Positions 27,143 through 39,709 of a DNA stretch of 64,000 nt are shown piece after piece; positions within the stretch are counted from its first letter, which is position 1, and each line of letters starts with the position of its first letter. The translations under genes were made by a program, and so were the position numbers. The stretch comes from Ichthyophis bannanicus (Eukaryota > Chordata > Amphibia > Gymnophiona > Ichthyophiidae): contig CM066045.1 in assembly GCA_033557465.1 (NCBI GenBank), positions 132,391,596 to 132,455,595 of the forward strand, written 5' to 3'. Below the pieces are notes generated by a model. The model ran no database searches. It had not been told where the DNA came from and saw only the letters and a list, made by a program, of their open reading frames with translations.

Positions 27143-29236
27143 ATGCTGGAACGGCTCCTCTTCCGTATGTGGGAGGCACCGGCCTCGGTGCCAGTTCTCA
27201 GCAAGCGAGTCGATTCGATCTATCGACTCCTGAAGAGCCCTGGCTTTCAAAAGGCACAGCTACCACACCATTCTATGATTGTGGAATCGGCCATGCATCG
27301 TTTGAAGAGCCAGAAGATGCACTCCGCGGTGCCCCCTGGCAGGGAGGCCCGGAACCTCGATGGCGTCGTTAGAAAGTGCTTCCAGGGCTCGATGCTTGCT
27401 TGCCGTGTTCAGTCCTACCAGCTGTACATGGGCATGTACTTGCGGGATCTGGCCAAGGAATTGGCCGGGTTCTCTGCTGGTCTCTCCGGGGAACCTTTGC
27501 AGAGATTTAAGTCCTTGTCCTCGGGGATTCGGGACTGCTCGAAGTTCATGTCCCATGCCGCCTACGATGGCTTCGAGGCTTCGGCCCGAGTTGCAGCAGC
27601 CGGCATCGTGGCTCGACACCAGGCATGGCTGCAGTCATCAGACCTGGAGCCATGGGTTCAGGACAAGTTGGTCGATTTCCCTTGCCGAGTTGAGAACCTT
27701 TTTGGCAAGACCATGACCGAGAAGGCCGCTCAGCTCGAAACTGAGCATCTCACACGGACAAGGCTTTCGAGGAAGACTTCTGCCCCTTCTCATAAAAAGA
27801 AGGGCTCGGGTAAAAAGCCCTTTTACCCGAGGAAGGGCATTGCCTACAAACAGTACCCGCAATATCAGGCTGCCCAAGCTGCCCCCCAGGGTCAGCAAGC
27901 CAAGGGCAGGGTAATGGGAGCCGTAGGCAGAGGACCCCCAAGCCTCAGGCCCCTGCTACCAGTCAGCAGGGCGGGGGCTTTTGACTCCTTGAGTGTACCC
28001 TCTCCTCCACTGCTCTCCCAACCCTGCACAGGAGGTCGCCTCGCCCTCTTTGCCCACCAGTGGCCCCTTGTCACCGTGGACAGTTGGGTGCTGGAGATAG
28101 TCCACAAGGGCTATGCCCTCCATTTTCACCAACTGCCTCCACCATATTTTCCAGGGGTGCCTCCAAGGCCTCCCCTGCACACAGAGCTTCTTCTACAAGA
28201 TCTTCATGGTCTGTTGGTGGACAGGGCGGTGGAGCCTGTGCCTCCCCACTTACAAGGTCAAGGGTTCTACTCCAGGTATTTCCTGGTGTACAAGAGAACC
28301 GGTGGCCTTCGACCCCTTCTGGACCTCAGGAACCTCAACAAGTTCCTAGTGAAGGAAAAGTTCAAGATGCTTACTCTTGGGACTCTTCTGCCCTACCTCC
28401 AGCAGGGAGATTGGCTATGCTCCTTAGATCTAAAGGATGCGTACACTCACATCCTCATTCATCCAGACCACAGAAAGTACCTCAGGTTCATTGTGGGAGG
28501 AAACCATTATCAGTACAGAGTGCTGCCTTTCGGCCTCACCTCCGCCCCCAGAGTCTTTACAAAGTGCCTAGCAGTGGTGGCGGCCTACCTGAGAAATCAG
28601 GGAATCTTTGTCTTCCCCTATCTAGACGACTGGCTCATCAGGGGTCAGACGTGCCAAGAGGCCAATCAAGCCACCCTCAGGACTATTGCTCTTCTACAAA
28701 GCCTGGGGTTTGTCATAAACTTCGCAAAGTCCACTTTGCTCCCCTCCCAGAATTTAGAGTTCATAGGAGCAAGGCTGGACTCTCTGCTGGCAAAGGCTTT
28801 CTTGCCTGCAGACAGGGCCCAAAGGTTGATGGCCTTGGCAAATCATTTTCTCAACAAGTCCCTGGTCTCCGCCAGACTCTGCCTGAGGCTTCTAGGCCAC
28901 ATGGCTTCGACACTACATGTGACCTCCAATGCCAGGCTCCATATGAGGCCTGCACAGTGGTGCCTTCGGGCTCAGTGGTCACAGGCCACAGGCAGCCTCA
29001 GAGATCTGATAAGGGTGTCCAGACCATTTCTGCACTCTCTCAACTGGTGGCTGCACCCACCAAATCTACTGAAAGGGATGCCTTTTCAGATTCCAAGGTA
29101 CACAGTAGTGATGACCACAGATGACTTCCTGCAAGGCTGGGGAGCTCATTGTCTGGGCAGGTGCGCCAGGGCCTCTGGTCTCCCTGGGAAGCTGCACAGC
29201 AGATCAATCTCCTCAAACTCAGAGCCATTCGATTAG
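27143..29236 (+). pseudogene. Dirs-G gag C-terminus fused to RT
   Basis: One open frame of 697 codons covers the conserved gag block, the linker, RT and the RNase H start. RT motifs: LRPLLDLRNLNKFL, SLDLKDAYTHILI, LPFGLTSAPRVFTKCL and YLDD at 28619-28630. RNase H starts MTTDDFLQGWGAH, so the conserved DAS is DDF. The linker begins in the Dirs-D frame (KKPFYPRK) and changes to the Dirs-C frame after a one-base loss near 27900, with a compensating base before FDSLS. A frameshift near 29150 ends the reading. Confidence 0.83.
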
Positions 29237-29893
29237 CACTCAAAGCTTTCACTCCTACCCTTGCTCACCGGTCTGTCCTGGTTCAGACAGACAATCAAGT
29301 TGCCATGTTTTATGTGAACAAATAGGGTGGAACTGGGTCCAGGATCCTTTTTCGGAAGGCTCAGGACCTTTGTTCTTTTGCCCTCAAGCACAACATGCTT
29401 CTCAAGGCTGTGTACCTTCCAGGCCAGGACAACTACCTGGCAGACAGATTAAGCAGAATACTGCAGCCCCACGAGTGGCAGCTGCATCCTTCAGTAGTTC
29501 AGAAGCTCTTCCTGAAATGGGGTCTCCCTTTGATAGATCTCTTTGCCAGCCAACGAACAAGCAACTGCCAAAGTTCTGCTCCAGGCAACCGCATCCTCTG
29601 TGGATAGCAGTGGATGCTTTTCTGATATCTTGGTCTCAGGGCCTCCTCTATGCTTTCCTCCCACGCCCTTGGTGGCCCGAACTTTCTTCAAGATTCTTCA
29701 AGAGAAGGCCTCGGTCCTGTTGGTGGCTCCCAGGTGGCCGAGACAGCCTTCGTTTCCTCTTCTGCTTCAACTGGCAGTGCATCCTCCACTACCTCTGGGG
29801 TTGCAACCCGACCTTCTCTCTCAGGAGCAGGGTTCCCTTCTGCACCCCAATCTCAAGGCTCTCAATTTGATGGCCTGGAGGCTGCAAGGGTAG
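29237..29893 (+). pseudogene. Dirs-G RNase H and methyltransferase-type remainder
   Basis: It continues in other frames with LVQTDNQVAMFYVNK then a TAG near 29323, VYLPGQDNYLADRLSRIL (about 29410-29460), and SVLLVAPRWPRQPSFPLLLQL ending at 29893. At least two frameshifts separate the parts. Confidence 0.78.
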
Positions 29894-30925
29894 TCTTGGC
29901 TCCCTGGGGCCTGCCTCAGGAGGTTGAGGAGGTTGTCCTAGCCTCTAGGAAACAGTCCACTAGGAAAACCTATGCTCTCAAATGGAAGGGGTTTTCTGTG
30001 TGGTGTCTGCTACGTACAGAAGATCTTTTCTCCTGTACTGTGCCAGTAGTCCTTCAGTACTTGCTGCACTTGTCAAATCAAGGTCTTAAATCCAATTCTG
30101 TTCGGGTCCACCTCTCAGCTCTAGCAGCTCACGACTCTCTGGTGGAGGGACATTCTCTGTCTGGTCACCCCTCGGTGTCTCGCTTTCTTAGGGGCTTGCT
30201 TTTGCTCAAGCCTCCTATCCGTCCTCCTGCCCCTGAGTGGGAGCTGAATGTGGTCTTGCAGCAACTGACTCGCCCACCTTTTGAGCCTATGGCTACTTGT
30301 CCACTGCGCTTCCTCTCCTGGAAGACACTCTTCCTGATAGCCCTTACCTCGGCTAGGCAAGCAAGGGAGCTTCAGGCCTGGGTCTGTGATAGGCCTTACA
30401 CCAGGATTTATAGGAACAGGGTAGTCCTTAGGACTCATCCAAAGTTCCTCCCTAAGGTTGTCTCTCCACCTCAACCAGGAGGTGGTTCTTCCAACATTCT
30501 TCCCTAGGCCTCATGCAAGCCAGGCTGAAGCAGTCCTGCATACCCTGGACTGTAGGGAGGTCCTTATCCTTCTACCTTGACCGTACCCAGGGGCATAGAA
30601 GGGCTACCCAGCTCTTTGTCTCCTTTGACCCCAATAAGTTGGGGTTGGCTGTGTCCAAGCGTACCTTGTCCATCTGGGTGGCTGACTGTATCACCTGGGC
30701 TTAAAAGGCAGCTGACCTTCCTTTGCAGGGTAGGGTTACGGCCCACCGAGTCAGTGCAATGGCTGCCTCAGTGGCTGATCTCCGCTCTGTGCCCTTGGTA
30801 GACATCTGCAGGGCTGCAACTTGGTCTTCAAGCCAGACTTTTGTGGCCCATTACTGCCTGGAGAGGGAGTCCCGTAGGGACAGTGCTTTTGTCAAGCAGT
30901 ACTCCGGAATCTCTTTGAGCTTTAG
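29869..30925 (+). pseudogene. Dirs-G tyrosine recombinase, catalytic residues lost
   Basis: The N-terminal part is open to about 30475. The first catalytic arginine has become Gln (SARQARELQ for SARRVSELQ). A frameshift near 30475 and a TAA near 30702-30704 follow. The HxxR motif reads HRVS, losing its arginine. HYCLERES is retained. The enzyme would lack two of the essential residues. Confidence 0.85.
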
Positions 30926-31053
30926 GCAACTCCTGCCCTTTGTTGGGCTACCAGTGGAAGTTGTGTCCTTGAAAAGCCTTTCTTTGCAGCTGGGACTAGA
31001 GGGAGTCCTCTTGTTCAGCCTGGGTTACTTGGTAGCCCAGAGCTGGGGAGTCA

Positions 31054-31150
31054 CCCATATGTGAGGACTGCTTGCTGCTTGGTCCTGGAGAAAGAGTGGT
31101 TACTCACTTGTAACAGGTGTTCTCCAGGAGCAGTAGGAATCAGTCCTCAC
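31054..31150 (+). repeat. Dirs-G ICR
   Basis: CCCATATGTGAGG to CAGTCCTCAC with the joint GGAG-AA-AGAGTGG, which complements this copy's own right terminus CCACTCT at 31417. Confidence 0.88.
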
Positions 31151-31231
31151 AACCCTCCCTCCTTCCCTTGGAGTTGCAGTTGTACATAGTTTATTTTTCA
31201 TTTTTGTGTGCTATTCTTAGCTATGTCATTT

Positions 31232-31417
31232 GACTGAGGTAAGATGGCACCTTTAGGCGGGAAGGGAACCGCGCATGCGTGCCTGCATTCCCAAAGGCGT
31301 TCATAGAAAGCTGGGGAAATGCTCCGCTGGGGCTTCCTCGGTGCCGATGACACCCATATGTGAGGACTGATTCCTGCTGCTCCTGGAGAACACGTGTTAC
31401 AGGTGAGTAACCACTCT
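31232..31417 (+). repeat. Dirs-G right inverted terminal repeat
   Basis: GACTGAGGTAAGATGGC at the inner edge; CGCGCATGCGTG, partly decayed palindromes, CAGGTGAGT and CCACTCT at the end. Confidence 0.87.
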
Positions 31418-31419
31418 AT

Positions 31420-32534
31420 CCCTCTGATCCGAGCCACGGACCTCCTCTGCTAGGAGGAGGCTCACTCTTGCACCCCAACCTTGGGTCCCTAACGCTAACA
31501 GCATGGCTGCTGAAAGGGTAGCACTGCCCCCTTTCAACCTTCCAAGAGAAGTAGAGGAGATCCTTCTGGATTCGCAGAAACCCTCAACCAGACAGGCCTA
31601 TGCTTTTAAGTGGAGAAGGTTCTCTGTCTGGTGTGCTGAAAGAGGGGAGAACCCCTTCTCCTGCCAGGTGCTATTAATACTCCATTACCTGCTGCACTTG
31701 TGCCACACCAGGCTGGTCTAACTTGATGAGGGTGCCTCTAGAGCTATAGCAGCTCACCATCACCCTATCGAGGGGAAAGCCCTCTCGAGCCAGCCCCTGG
31801 TTTCCAGGTTCCTCCGGGGCCTCCTGTTATTCAAGCCCCCTCTCTACCTTCCACCAGTGCAACCTCAACATGGTGCTCTCTCAGCTCAGCAAACTGCCAT
31901 TCGAGCCCCTGGCCACTTGTCACCTACGGTACCTGTCTTGGAAAGTGGCCTTTCTGGTAGCCCTCATGTCCGCTTGAAGAGTGAGCGAATTCCAGGCCCT
32001 CGTGGTGGATCCACCATATATATAGTTCTATAAGAACCGGATAGTGCTCCGCACACATCCCAAATTCCTCCTGAAGATGGTGTCTCCTTTCCACCTCATT
32101 CAAGAAGTGGTCCTTCCCACCTTCTTCCCATGGCCTCACACCAGCAGAGGGAAACTAGTACTTCATACATTGGATTGGAAACGGGCCCTGTCCTTCTACC
32201 TGCAGTGGACCCATGTCCATCGCAAAGCCTCTCAGCTTTTCGTCTCTTATGACCCAGGGAAGTTGGGCTCCCCATGACTAAGCGAACTCTGTCCACTTGG
32301 GTAGCGGACTGTATTTCTCTCATCTATGAGTGAGCTTGCCTCTCTCTTGAACACCGGATCACAGCGCATCACTTGAGGGTGATGGCTGCGTCAGTGGTCA
32401 ACTTCCACTCAGAGCCGGTGACGGAGATATGCAAGGCTGCCACATGATCTTCAGTCCATATGTTCTCAGCTCACTACTTCCTGGAGCTCTCCAGTGCATT
32501 TGGGCAGGTAGTATGTAATATTCTCAGAGTATAG
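31420..32534 (+). pseudogene. Dirs-F polyprotein end and tyrosine recombinase
   Basis: It starts with the last codons of the polyprotein (LLHPNLGSLTLTAWLLKG). The recombinase begins at about 31503 (AAERVALPPFNLPREVEEILLDSQKPSTRQAYAFKW). Stops and frameshifts follow from 31720. The first catalytic Arg codon is preceded by a stop (MSA-stop-RVSEF near 31975). The C-terminal third is scrambled. It ends at the TAG at 32532-32534. Confidence 0.8.
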
Positions 32535-32700
32535 GCAACTCCTGCCCTTCGAACCTTCTGTGTTCAGGCTACTGGAGTGATAGTGTCTCTGGATGCTTGG
32601 GTCTTGCAGATTCTCTCAGTGGGGACTCACCTTCTGCATCTCACGGCTGCCTGACTTGGTCACTGTTGGTTCTGTCCTTGGCAGCCTGGAGCTAGAGAGT

Positions 32701-32787
32701 CCCATATGTGAGAACTGACTTCCTGCTTGTTCCTGGAGAAAGCATAGTAATAGGTGTTCTCCAGGGACAGCAGGAATCAGTCCTCAC
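32701..32787 (+). repeat. Dirs-F ICR, 11 bases shorter
   Basis: It begins CCCATATGTGAGA and ends GTCCTCAC with joint GGAG-AA-AGCATAG. About eleven bases (the CTCACCTGTA region) that should complement the right-end hairpin are missing. Confidence 0.83.
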
Positions 32788-32868
32788 AACCCTCCCTGGG
32801 AGATGCCTCCCTACCTTATTTTATTTCTCACTACTGTCCTATCTACTGTATGTCATCTGATTGAGTAA

Positions 32869-33044
32869 GAAGGCACCTTTGGGTGGGAAGGGAACCACGC
32901 ATGCGTGGTAGCATGTCCCAAAAGCTTTCTTTGAAAACTAGGGAAATTCTTTGCGCGACCTCCGTCAGCCCTGATGTCACCCATATGTGAGGACTGGTAC
33001 CTGCTGTCCCTAGAGAACACCTGTTACAGGTGAGTAACTATGCT
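32869..33044 (+). repeat. Dirs-F right inverted terminal repeat
   Basis: GATTGAGTAAGAAGGC at the inner edge, ACGCATGCGTGG, the variant GCTGTCCCTAGAG, then CACCTGTTACAGGTGAGTAACTATGCT. Confidence 0.83.
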
Positions 33045-33959
33045 TTTCTTTTCATTCATTTTCTTTTTTCCAGCTGTTTCAGAGATTGGCCTGTTTGTGT
33101 GAAATTAGCTCTTGAAAGAGTTTGTTGATACATGTTGGAGGAGCCTGGTGTAGGCTGGATAGGAAGAAAATAGAAATCTAGTTTCCAGGTTGTCCTGCTT
33201 GACCAATCCAGGCAAGTGGGGTCTGTCCCCCTGCTAGCAGAGGTAGAATCAGAAAACAAACTAGACACTTCTATTAACATCATCACTACTACTTGAGCTG
33301 GTGCAGCTGGAGGCATACTTCAGTATTTTTCTGTCTCCATCTGATGGTGGATGAAGGACTGGTGCAGCTCTTATGGAAATCGTATTAGCTCCTGGGTAGC
33401 CATACTAAGGGGCTCTGTGTCCCAATAAATCTTGTCAGTGGACATCTCCAGAATGTATCTTAAGGTATTCTGTTAGAGTTTCTTGTGTGGAGGGATGTTG
33501 GAATAGGGCCATTATGCCCGTCAGTATCCCTGGCTAGTTGAGAGCCTAGAATTGTGCTGGATCGAAACCTGGGTTTCACACAGTCTTCTGCCTCCCCTCT
33601 GGCCCCTAGAGCAGCCTCCAGACAGAAGAGAAGAGAAGGTATCTGAGGAGATAGCTGAGCCATGGGAGTGACCTGAGCCCATTGTTTTCTTTGGTTCTTG
33701 TCTGCATTGAATAAGTGCAGCTTTTGATTTATTTGTGCCTGCATCTTGCAGTCACAGCCATGTTGGGCTGCCCAACCTTTCCCATTTACGTGTCTGTTGT
33801 CGGGTTTGGTGTCTGTTTGTGTTTTCAGGGCTAATCTGCCTTTCTGATGGTGCACATGTATTATTTGCAGCTTCACACGTCCAAAAAATTGTGCCGTTGC
33901 AGGCACATGTAAAGTTACATGTGCATGACTACATTTGCAAAATTACATATGCTGGTCTG
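33045..33959. other. Unassigned sequence, possibly the leader of Dirs-H
   Basis: No coding domain is visible. The stretch is AT-richer than the DIRS copies around it and contains no long ORF of interest. Because Dirs-H gag begins shortly after it, this may be the 5' repeat and leader of that old element, but no inverted counterpart was found in the window. Confidence 0.35.
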
Positions 33960-34786
33960 GTTAATGATACCACCTTAGATGTGTAAGGAGAGGCTCATTC
34001 CAGCCCTTAATAAGCACTTTCTGACCTGTGACAAATGCTGAGCATGAGGTTATGGATCCCCTTTGTGAGCACTACATGAAGTACCTGGGAAAGCTGTTGG
34101 AGGTGGACTCCGTGAAAAAACAACACTTTTCAAAATCTGGATTCAGAGTGAGGGAAAGCTGTCGTGGAGGCTTTGGTAATGACTTCACGTAATCTTGAGT
34201 GGTCTTTCCCACCTTTTCTACTCCTCAATGCATGTTCGGGGAGCAAGAAGCAGTTGTTGGCGGTCGGGGGAGTGACCAAGGGCAATATATCACCAGAGTT
34301 CTCTTCTTTCTTCCAACAAGCATGGTCCTGGCAGAGCAATGGTAGTCAAGTTCCTGAACTTCAGCACAGCTGGGGTCATGCTCCTTGGCAAAAGGCAACC
34401 TGCTATGGCTCCAAAGGTGCCGAGGAAGCATCCTCAGTGGGGGGAAATGTCTGGTGACTTGTGTCTCTCCATTTACCAGGACCCTGAGTAGGATGTTAGT
34501 ATAGGAGAGGAGTCTGAGCCAGGGGACCAGGGGGTCGTGAAGAGGGGGTGGCTGTCTCCACCAGAAGAGCAGAAAGATCCCCTCATTGTCCACCTAGTCA
34601 GGAGAGATGAATTGGTAGCACTGATTTCTCAGGTAGCTTCCTCCCTACAGATTTCTGATGTTCCTACTGGCAATGAAGAATCACAGATATACCCCATCTT
34701 GCAGGGTCTGCTAATGCCTTTCCGTTCCCACAGGTCCTTAAGGAGCATGATCTCTGCAGAGTGGGACTTGCCAGACTCCCTCTTAG
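33960..34786 (+). pseudogene. Dirs-H gag, N-terminal part
   Basis: The region is broken by stops until 34537, where a frame to about 34788 includes RRDELVALISQVASSLQ and FRSHRSLRSMISAEWDLPDSLLE. The latter aligns with Dirs-A at about 630-710. The reading stops exactly at the 3' end of antisense CR1-L and is taken up again at about 54750. Old, non-functional member of the Dirs-A family. Confidence 0.6.
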
Positions 34787-34799
34787 AAACATAGAACAT

Positions 34800-36250
34800 G
34801 ATGGCAGAAAAAAGACCACATGGCTAATCTTTTCTGCCCTTCCGTATCAACTACTACAACAGTCCCCTTTTTTCCTTTAGAGATCTTCTGTGTTTGTCGC
34901 ATGCTTTTCTGAATTCAGATACTGCCCTCATCTGTACCATCTCCACTAGGAGACTATTACACACATCTACCACTTTTTCCGTAAAGAAATATTTCTGCAT
35001 ATTACTCCTGAATCTATCCCTTTCATCCTCATCCTATGTTCCCTCGTAGCAGAATTTGCTTTCAATCAAAAGAGGCTGTCCTCCTGTACATTTATGCCAT
35101 AGAGGTATTTAAGTTTCTCTATTATATCTCCTCTATCCTGCCTTTCCTCTAAAGTAAACATATTAAGATCCTTAAGTCTGTCCTCATATGCTTTATAACA
35201 GAGACCATTAACCATTTTAGTATACTCCTTCTGCACTGACTCCAACCTGTTTATGTAATTTTGAAGGTGCGGTCTCCAGAATTGCAAACAATACTCCAAA
35301 TGAGGTCGCACCAAAGACTTATACAGAGGCACTATCACCTCTTTTTTTCTGCTGGCCATTCCTCTCCCTATGCACCCAAACATCCTTCTAGCTTTTCCCA
35401 TCACCTTTTCTACCTGTTTAGCTAACTTAAGATCGTCAGACACAATCGCACCTAGGTCCCACTCTTCTTTTCTGGACAGAAGTACTTCAGCCCCTGTACT
35501 GTACAGCTCACTTGGATTTTTGCAGCCCAAATGCATGACCCTGTATTTTTTCTTTCTTTCTTTTAAACTGCTTCTATACCGCCATTCTGCTATTCAAAGC
35601 AGTTTACATGTAACGTAAAATATTAACAGAGCAGAAATACACACCATTTTACAATAAATGGAACATATAAATTAATTTTAACATTTGAACATTAAATCTC
35701 AACTGACAAATTCTAGACTATTCCTCAAGCTTAGCTAGATCCCTTCTCATGTTATCTACTCCTTCCTGGTTGTCTACTCTGTTGCAGATTTTGGTATCAT
35801 CTGCAAAGAAGCAATCCTTAGCCATCAAGCCTTCCGCAGTATCACTATCTAAGATGTTAAAAAGAATTGGACCAAGACAGGTTCCTGTGGCATACCACTA
35901 GTAACTTCCTTCTTCTCCGAGTAAGCTCTGTTTACCTGTTCCCTTTGTCACCTCCCACTCAACCAATTTCTAACCCAATCAATAACTTTAGAGCCCATTC
36001 CTAGGGTGCCCAGTTTGTTTATAAGTTGCTTGTGCGGAATGGTGTCAAATGCTTTACTGAAATCTAAGTACACCACATCTTGGTCCAACTCTGGACACCC
36101 AGTCAAAGAAATCAATCAGATTTGTCTGACAAGACCTGCCTCTAATGAATCCATGCTGCCTCCGATCATGTAATCCATTGGATTCCAGAAACCTCACTAT
36201 TTTCTCTTTCAGCAGCGTTTCCAATAATTTACTCACCTCAGAGGTTAGAC
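34800..36250 (-). pseudogene. CR1-L reverse transcriptase, C-terminal part
   Basis: On the minus strand: LLETLLKEKIVRFLESNGLHDRR (36230), QHGFIRGRSC, then after decay VMHLGCKNPSELYSTG and a long frame 35066-35536. That frame has [40 protein letters not shown], the typical CR1 RT thumb. A SINE-tail fragment interrupts it at about 35551-35693. The RT active-site region is degraded. Confidence 0.85.
35551..35693 (-). repeat. SINE/LINE 3'-tail fragment in CR1-L
   Basis: The short insert contains TATACCGCC..GCAGTTTACA, the stem-loop-like 3' tail also seen at 42450-42500, 43615-43690 and 56556-56640. CR1 RT sequence resumes on both sides. Confidence 0.55.
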
Positions 36251-37573
36251 CCTAACACTAACTCTGACTCAATAAAGAGCTGGAACTCTAATCAATAAAG
36301 CAGCTATACTCACACAAAAACTAATCGCAGACCCTCTGAAAAATGGTATATCCATGACATATACATGTTAAAGAAAGAGCTCTGTAAGCTTGAGAAAAAA
36401 TGGATGGCCAAAAAAACCACCGAATATAAACACTCTACAAAGTTGCTCTGAACACCTATAAAGAAACCATAAACAGAGCAAGGAGGATCCACCATACAAA
36501 TATCCTAAATAAAGCCATTAACCGACCCAGAGAGCTTTTCAAAATTTTTAAGTCCATAACCAAATCCCATGAAAATGAAAATGATCCTACCACAACTTGC
36601 ATTAAACCTCACCACATTGCAACCAAACTAAAAAGTAAAAACCCCACAGGCATACCCCATTCCCGAATATCAAACTAACCCTAATAAATGACACTCCTTT
36701 AATCTTGTCAAGGAAAAACAACTTGAAATAATTGCAAAAGTCAACACCACCAACTCCCACTTTGATCCATGTCCTGTGGCATGGATAAAAGCAACAAAAG
36801 CAGAACTAGACCCATTTCAATCAATCCCTCCTCCAAAGAATAAAGCCAAAAGAATTCAAAATCTCCACTATTTGCCCCATACTTCAGAATAAAACCCTCA
36901 ACAAAGATTACCCCTACTCATCTAGACCTATTGCCAGCATCCCTTTTGTTATAAATCCCGAATCAAAAAGCCCTTGTCAGGAATAAACTAAACAATCCAA
37001 ACACCAAAGACCTAATCAAGTGAAAGTGAGAAATGATTCTTTTTTGTCGGAGCATTGTAGCAAAAGTCATTGAAAATAATAATGCAATTAAAACTCCACA
37101 ACTTCATTGACCTTAACGCACCTCTCTATGAACATCAGTATGGTTTCTGCCCATTCCATGGCACTGAAACACTGCTCCTGGATCTATTTGACACCCTCAT
37201 CCGTGGAATGGACAACGCTAATCAAGCCTTCATACTTGTCTTTATAGACATTGCCTCTGCCTTCGACAATGCGGACCATAACATCCTGTTAACAAGATTA
37301 GCCCACTTAGGGATAATTGGAATCACACTCTAATGGTTCAAATCCTACATATCGAACCACTCTCAATATGTAAAAATTGATCAAGAATCATACACAATCT
37401 TTCCCCAGGAACAGGGAATTCCACAAGGCTCTGCATTATCTGCTCTTCTTTTCAATATTTATCTTCAGCCATCTGTGCAATTTTCAAAAAAACATAAAAT
37501 AAGCTATCACATCTATGCAGATGACATTATGTTATATTCCCCAGTAGGCACAAAAAATCCTACATACCACAAT
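36251..37573 (+). mobile_element. L2-like LINE fragment (reverse transcriptase)
   Basis: Sense-strand non-LTR RT. About 36300-36900 is a decayed pre-RT region. From 37070 the frame gives EHQYGFCPFHGTETLLLDL, FIDIASAFDNADHNILLTRL (RT motif A), IPQGSALSALLFNIYL (motif B) and HIYADDIMLYSPV (YADD active site at about 37512). Stops (for example at 37331) disable it. It ends where Dirs-I starts, and no continuation was found further right. The clade assignment (L2 rather than another non-LTR family) is from motif style only. Confidence 0.7.
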
Positions 37574-37933
37574 ATTTCCAGGAACAAGCAGGAATGTAGT
37601 ATGGGTGACGTCGGTACAGTCGGAGCCCACATGGGAACGCTCCCCATCATCCAATAGGAAAGCTTTTGGGAGCATTCCACTGCGCCTGCGTAGCTGCCTT
37701 CCTACCTTTCCAGCTCTCCCTCCTCAGTTCTTCATTTTCCACGGAGCTGACAAGAAGCATTTCCCGTCACCGCTTATTTTTTGTGGTGGCATCTGCCTTC
37801 CCATTGACGCTGGTACCAACCCCGTCGGTGCTCACTTTCTTCTTAAAAACACCCCAAAAACTTTTCTGAGGGGAGAAACCCTTCATTCAGGGCGCATTGA
37901 TGTCATCTTAGGCTTAGGCCTTTTTTTCCCAAA

Positions 37934-39684
37934 ATGGACAAACCAGTCAATGGTTTTAAGAAGTGTTCCAAATGTGGCAGTACAATTTTAGCCACTGACA
38001 CCCATGACTGGTGTCTAAAATGTTTAGGACCGGATCATCAACCGTCAGAATGTCCTTTCTGTAGGAAGATGACAAAGAGAAGCCTGCAGAACAAAGTTGC
38101 GAAACTCGGCACCCTCTTTGCCACCGATGCAATGTTGGTAACATCAACATCATCGAGAGCTTCATCTTCCTTCCAGGGATCTCAGGTATCGAAACCCAGG
38201 TCTTCATTGAAGACTAGCCGGTCCTCCAAGGACAGATCTCCTTCTAAGCATCGAGATGCACTAGGCGTTGCCCTGGAGGGGGACACACTGGCCAAACAAC
38301 CCTGGCGGGAGGTCCTTGCCTCCAAAACCTTAGTGGGGTCCCAGGATGCTCACGAGGCCTCTATCTCTAGAGATCTCTTGGTGCCATGCTCAGGGATGGT
38401 GGCCTGCAACTCCAGTACCGATACCCAAGCATCAGCAAACTCCATGGATCAACATATCCTGGCTATTGAGTGGAGCTTAGTGCTCTTACTAGCAGCTTCC
38501 ATACCGGTAAAGCCTCTAAGTCGATTCCTCAGCCATCAGTACCGACAATGGTACCGAAAGTGCCTACATCGACTTTTTTGCCATTTACCACACTAACACC
38601 CATGCTGGCCCTCGAATCTGTCTCCGGTACCGAGGTTCCGGTACTGCAACTTTCAGATATCGGCTTTGAGAGGTATCGAGTACGTGCAGAGCGCGAGCAC
38701 CCTGCCCGTCGATACTTCGAATCTTCTGACTCCAATTCGTCGGATGATGAATCGGCCAGTAACTGGGAAATGAGAATTCTCCCGGAATATCCTTCTCCGT
38801 CCCCACAACGCCGCATTTCCCCTCCGGAGGACATGTCTTTCCAAGACTTTATCTGCGATGTTGCTTGGGGCCTGTCCATAACAGTGACTTCGGAGAAGGA
38901 ACCTATGGCTGAGGAGTTTGAAATTCTTCAATATCCTGCAGCCCCAAAAGAAGCTGATACTCTAGCCAGTCAATTGAATATTGCATGATCTTATGCTTCG
39001 AATGTGGGAGACATCCTTAACCATCTCTCCACATACTCGAAAGCTCGATACAATGTACCGGATACCAGAGTGGCCCGACATCCAGGAGACGCAATTACCA
39101 CAACATTCCATGGTGGTGGAATCGGCAATGCGTCAAATGAAAAGTGCTAAAACGCATTCCTCGAACCCTCCAGGCAAGGAATCGAGAACCCTCGATGCTT
39201 TGGTTGTCGATGTTTTCAGGCCTCCATGTTATCGGCCAGAATCAGTTCCTACATACTCTACATGGGTATGTTCCTTAGGGAGGTAGCTAGGGATTTGGAG
39301 TTGATGGCTCCTCTTCTCCCTGATGACAAGAGAGCTGATTATCTCACCCTGGTGAAACATGCCCAAAATGTTTCCAAATTTGTTAACAGGGCAACTTTCG
39401 ATTGTTTTGAATGTATTAGCAGGACTTCAGCTATATGCATTGGTGCATGCAGGATTGCTTGTCTCCAGGCCTCTGATGTTGAACAGTGGGTTCAAGATAA
39501 GCTTGGTAATATACCTTGCACAGGTGAAAACCTTTTTGGCAAAGACTGGCAAGATAAGGCTTCTCAGTTAGAATCTGAGAACACCACTCTTAATAGACTT
39601 TCTAGATCTCCTGCCAGTCTAGCTAAGAAAAAGACTTTGAAGAAACCCTTTTTCAATAAGAAAAAGAAGTACTATCCTTCTTAA
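37934..39684 (+). pseudogene. Dirs-I gag
   Basis: The ATG at 37934 opens MDKPVNGFKKCSKCGS with the full zinc-like motif (C-x2-C-x9-H-x2-C-x2-C-x4-H-x4-C-x2-C) intact. The first frame ends at 38596, a second covers 38470-38988 and a third 38981-39286. From 39226 a frame to 39684 covers SARISSYILYMGMFLREVARDLE to KPFFNKKKKYYPS. Three frameshifts are thus needed to read it through. The Lys-rich C-terminus is like that of Dirs-B. Confidence 0.8.
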
Positions 39685-39709
39685 ACCCCTGTGGTGCACT
39701 GTCCCATCC

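Larger units (their letters stand above)
25630..31417 (+). mobile_element. Dirs-G: complete-length but inactivated DIRS copy
   Basis: About 5788 bp with left repeat, gag, RT-RNase H, recombinase, ICR 31054-31150 and right repeat 31232-31417. It lies in Dirs-F with TT at 25630-25631 and AT at 31418-31419 and no longer duplication. It is more diverged than Dirs-C, D, E or M: gag starts MASSGFKK and the terminal palindrome has become CATCGGCGCCGATG. All three proteins carry inactivating changes. Confidence 0.9.
25486..33044 (+). mobile_element. Dirs-F: 3' part of a decayed DIRS copy, split by Dirs-G
   Basis: Dirs-F is present at 25486-25629 and 31418-33044. Left of 25486 is the terminus of another copy, so gag and RT are missing. 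Removing Dirs-G (25630-31417) joins the polyprotein C-terminus (FPLLLSLSVALS) to its continuation and then to the recombinase. The ICR (32701-32787) and right repeat (32869-33044) belong to the variant with GCTGTCCCT termini, shared with Dirs-J and Dirs-L. Confidence 0.8.
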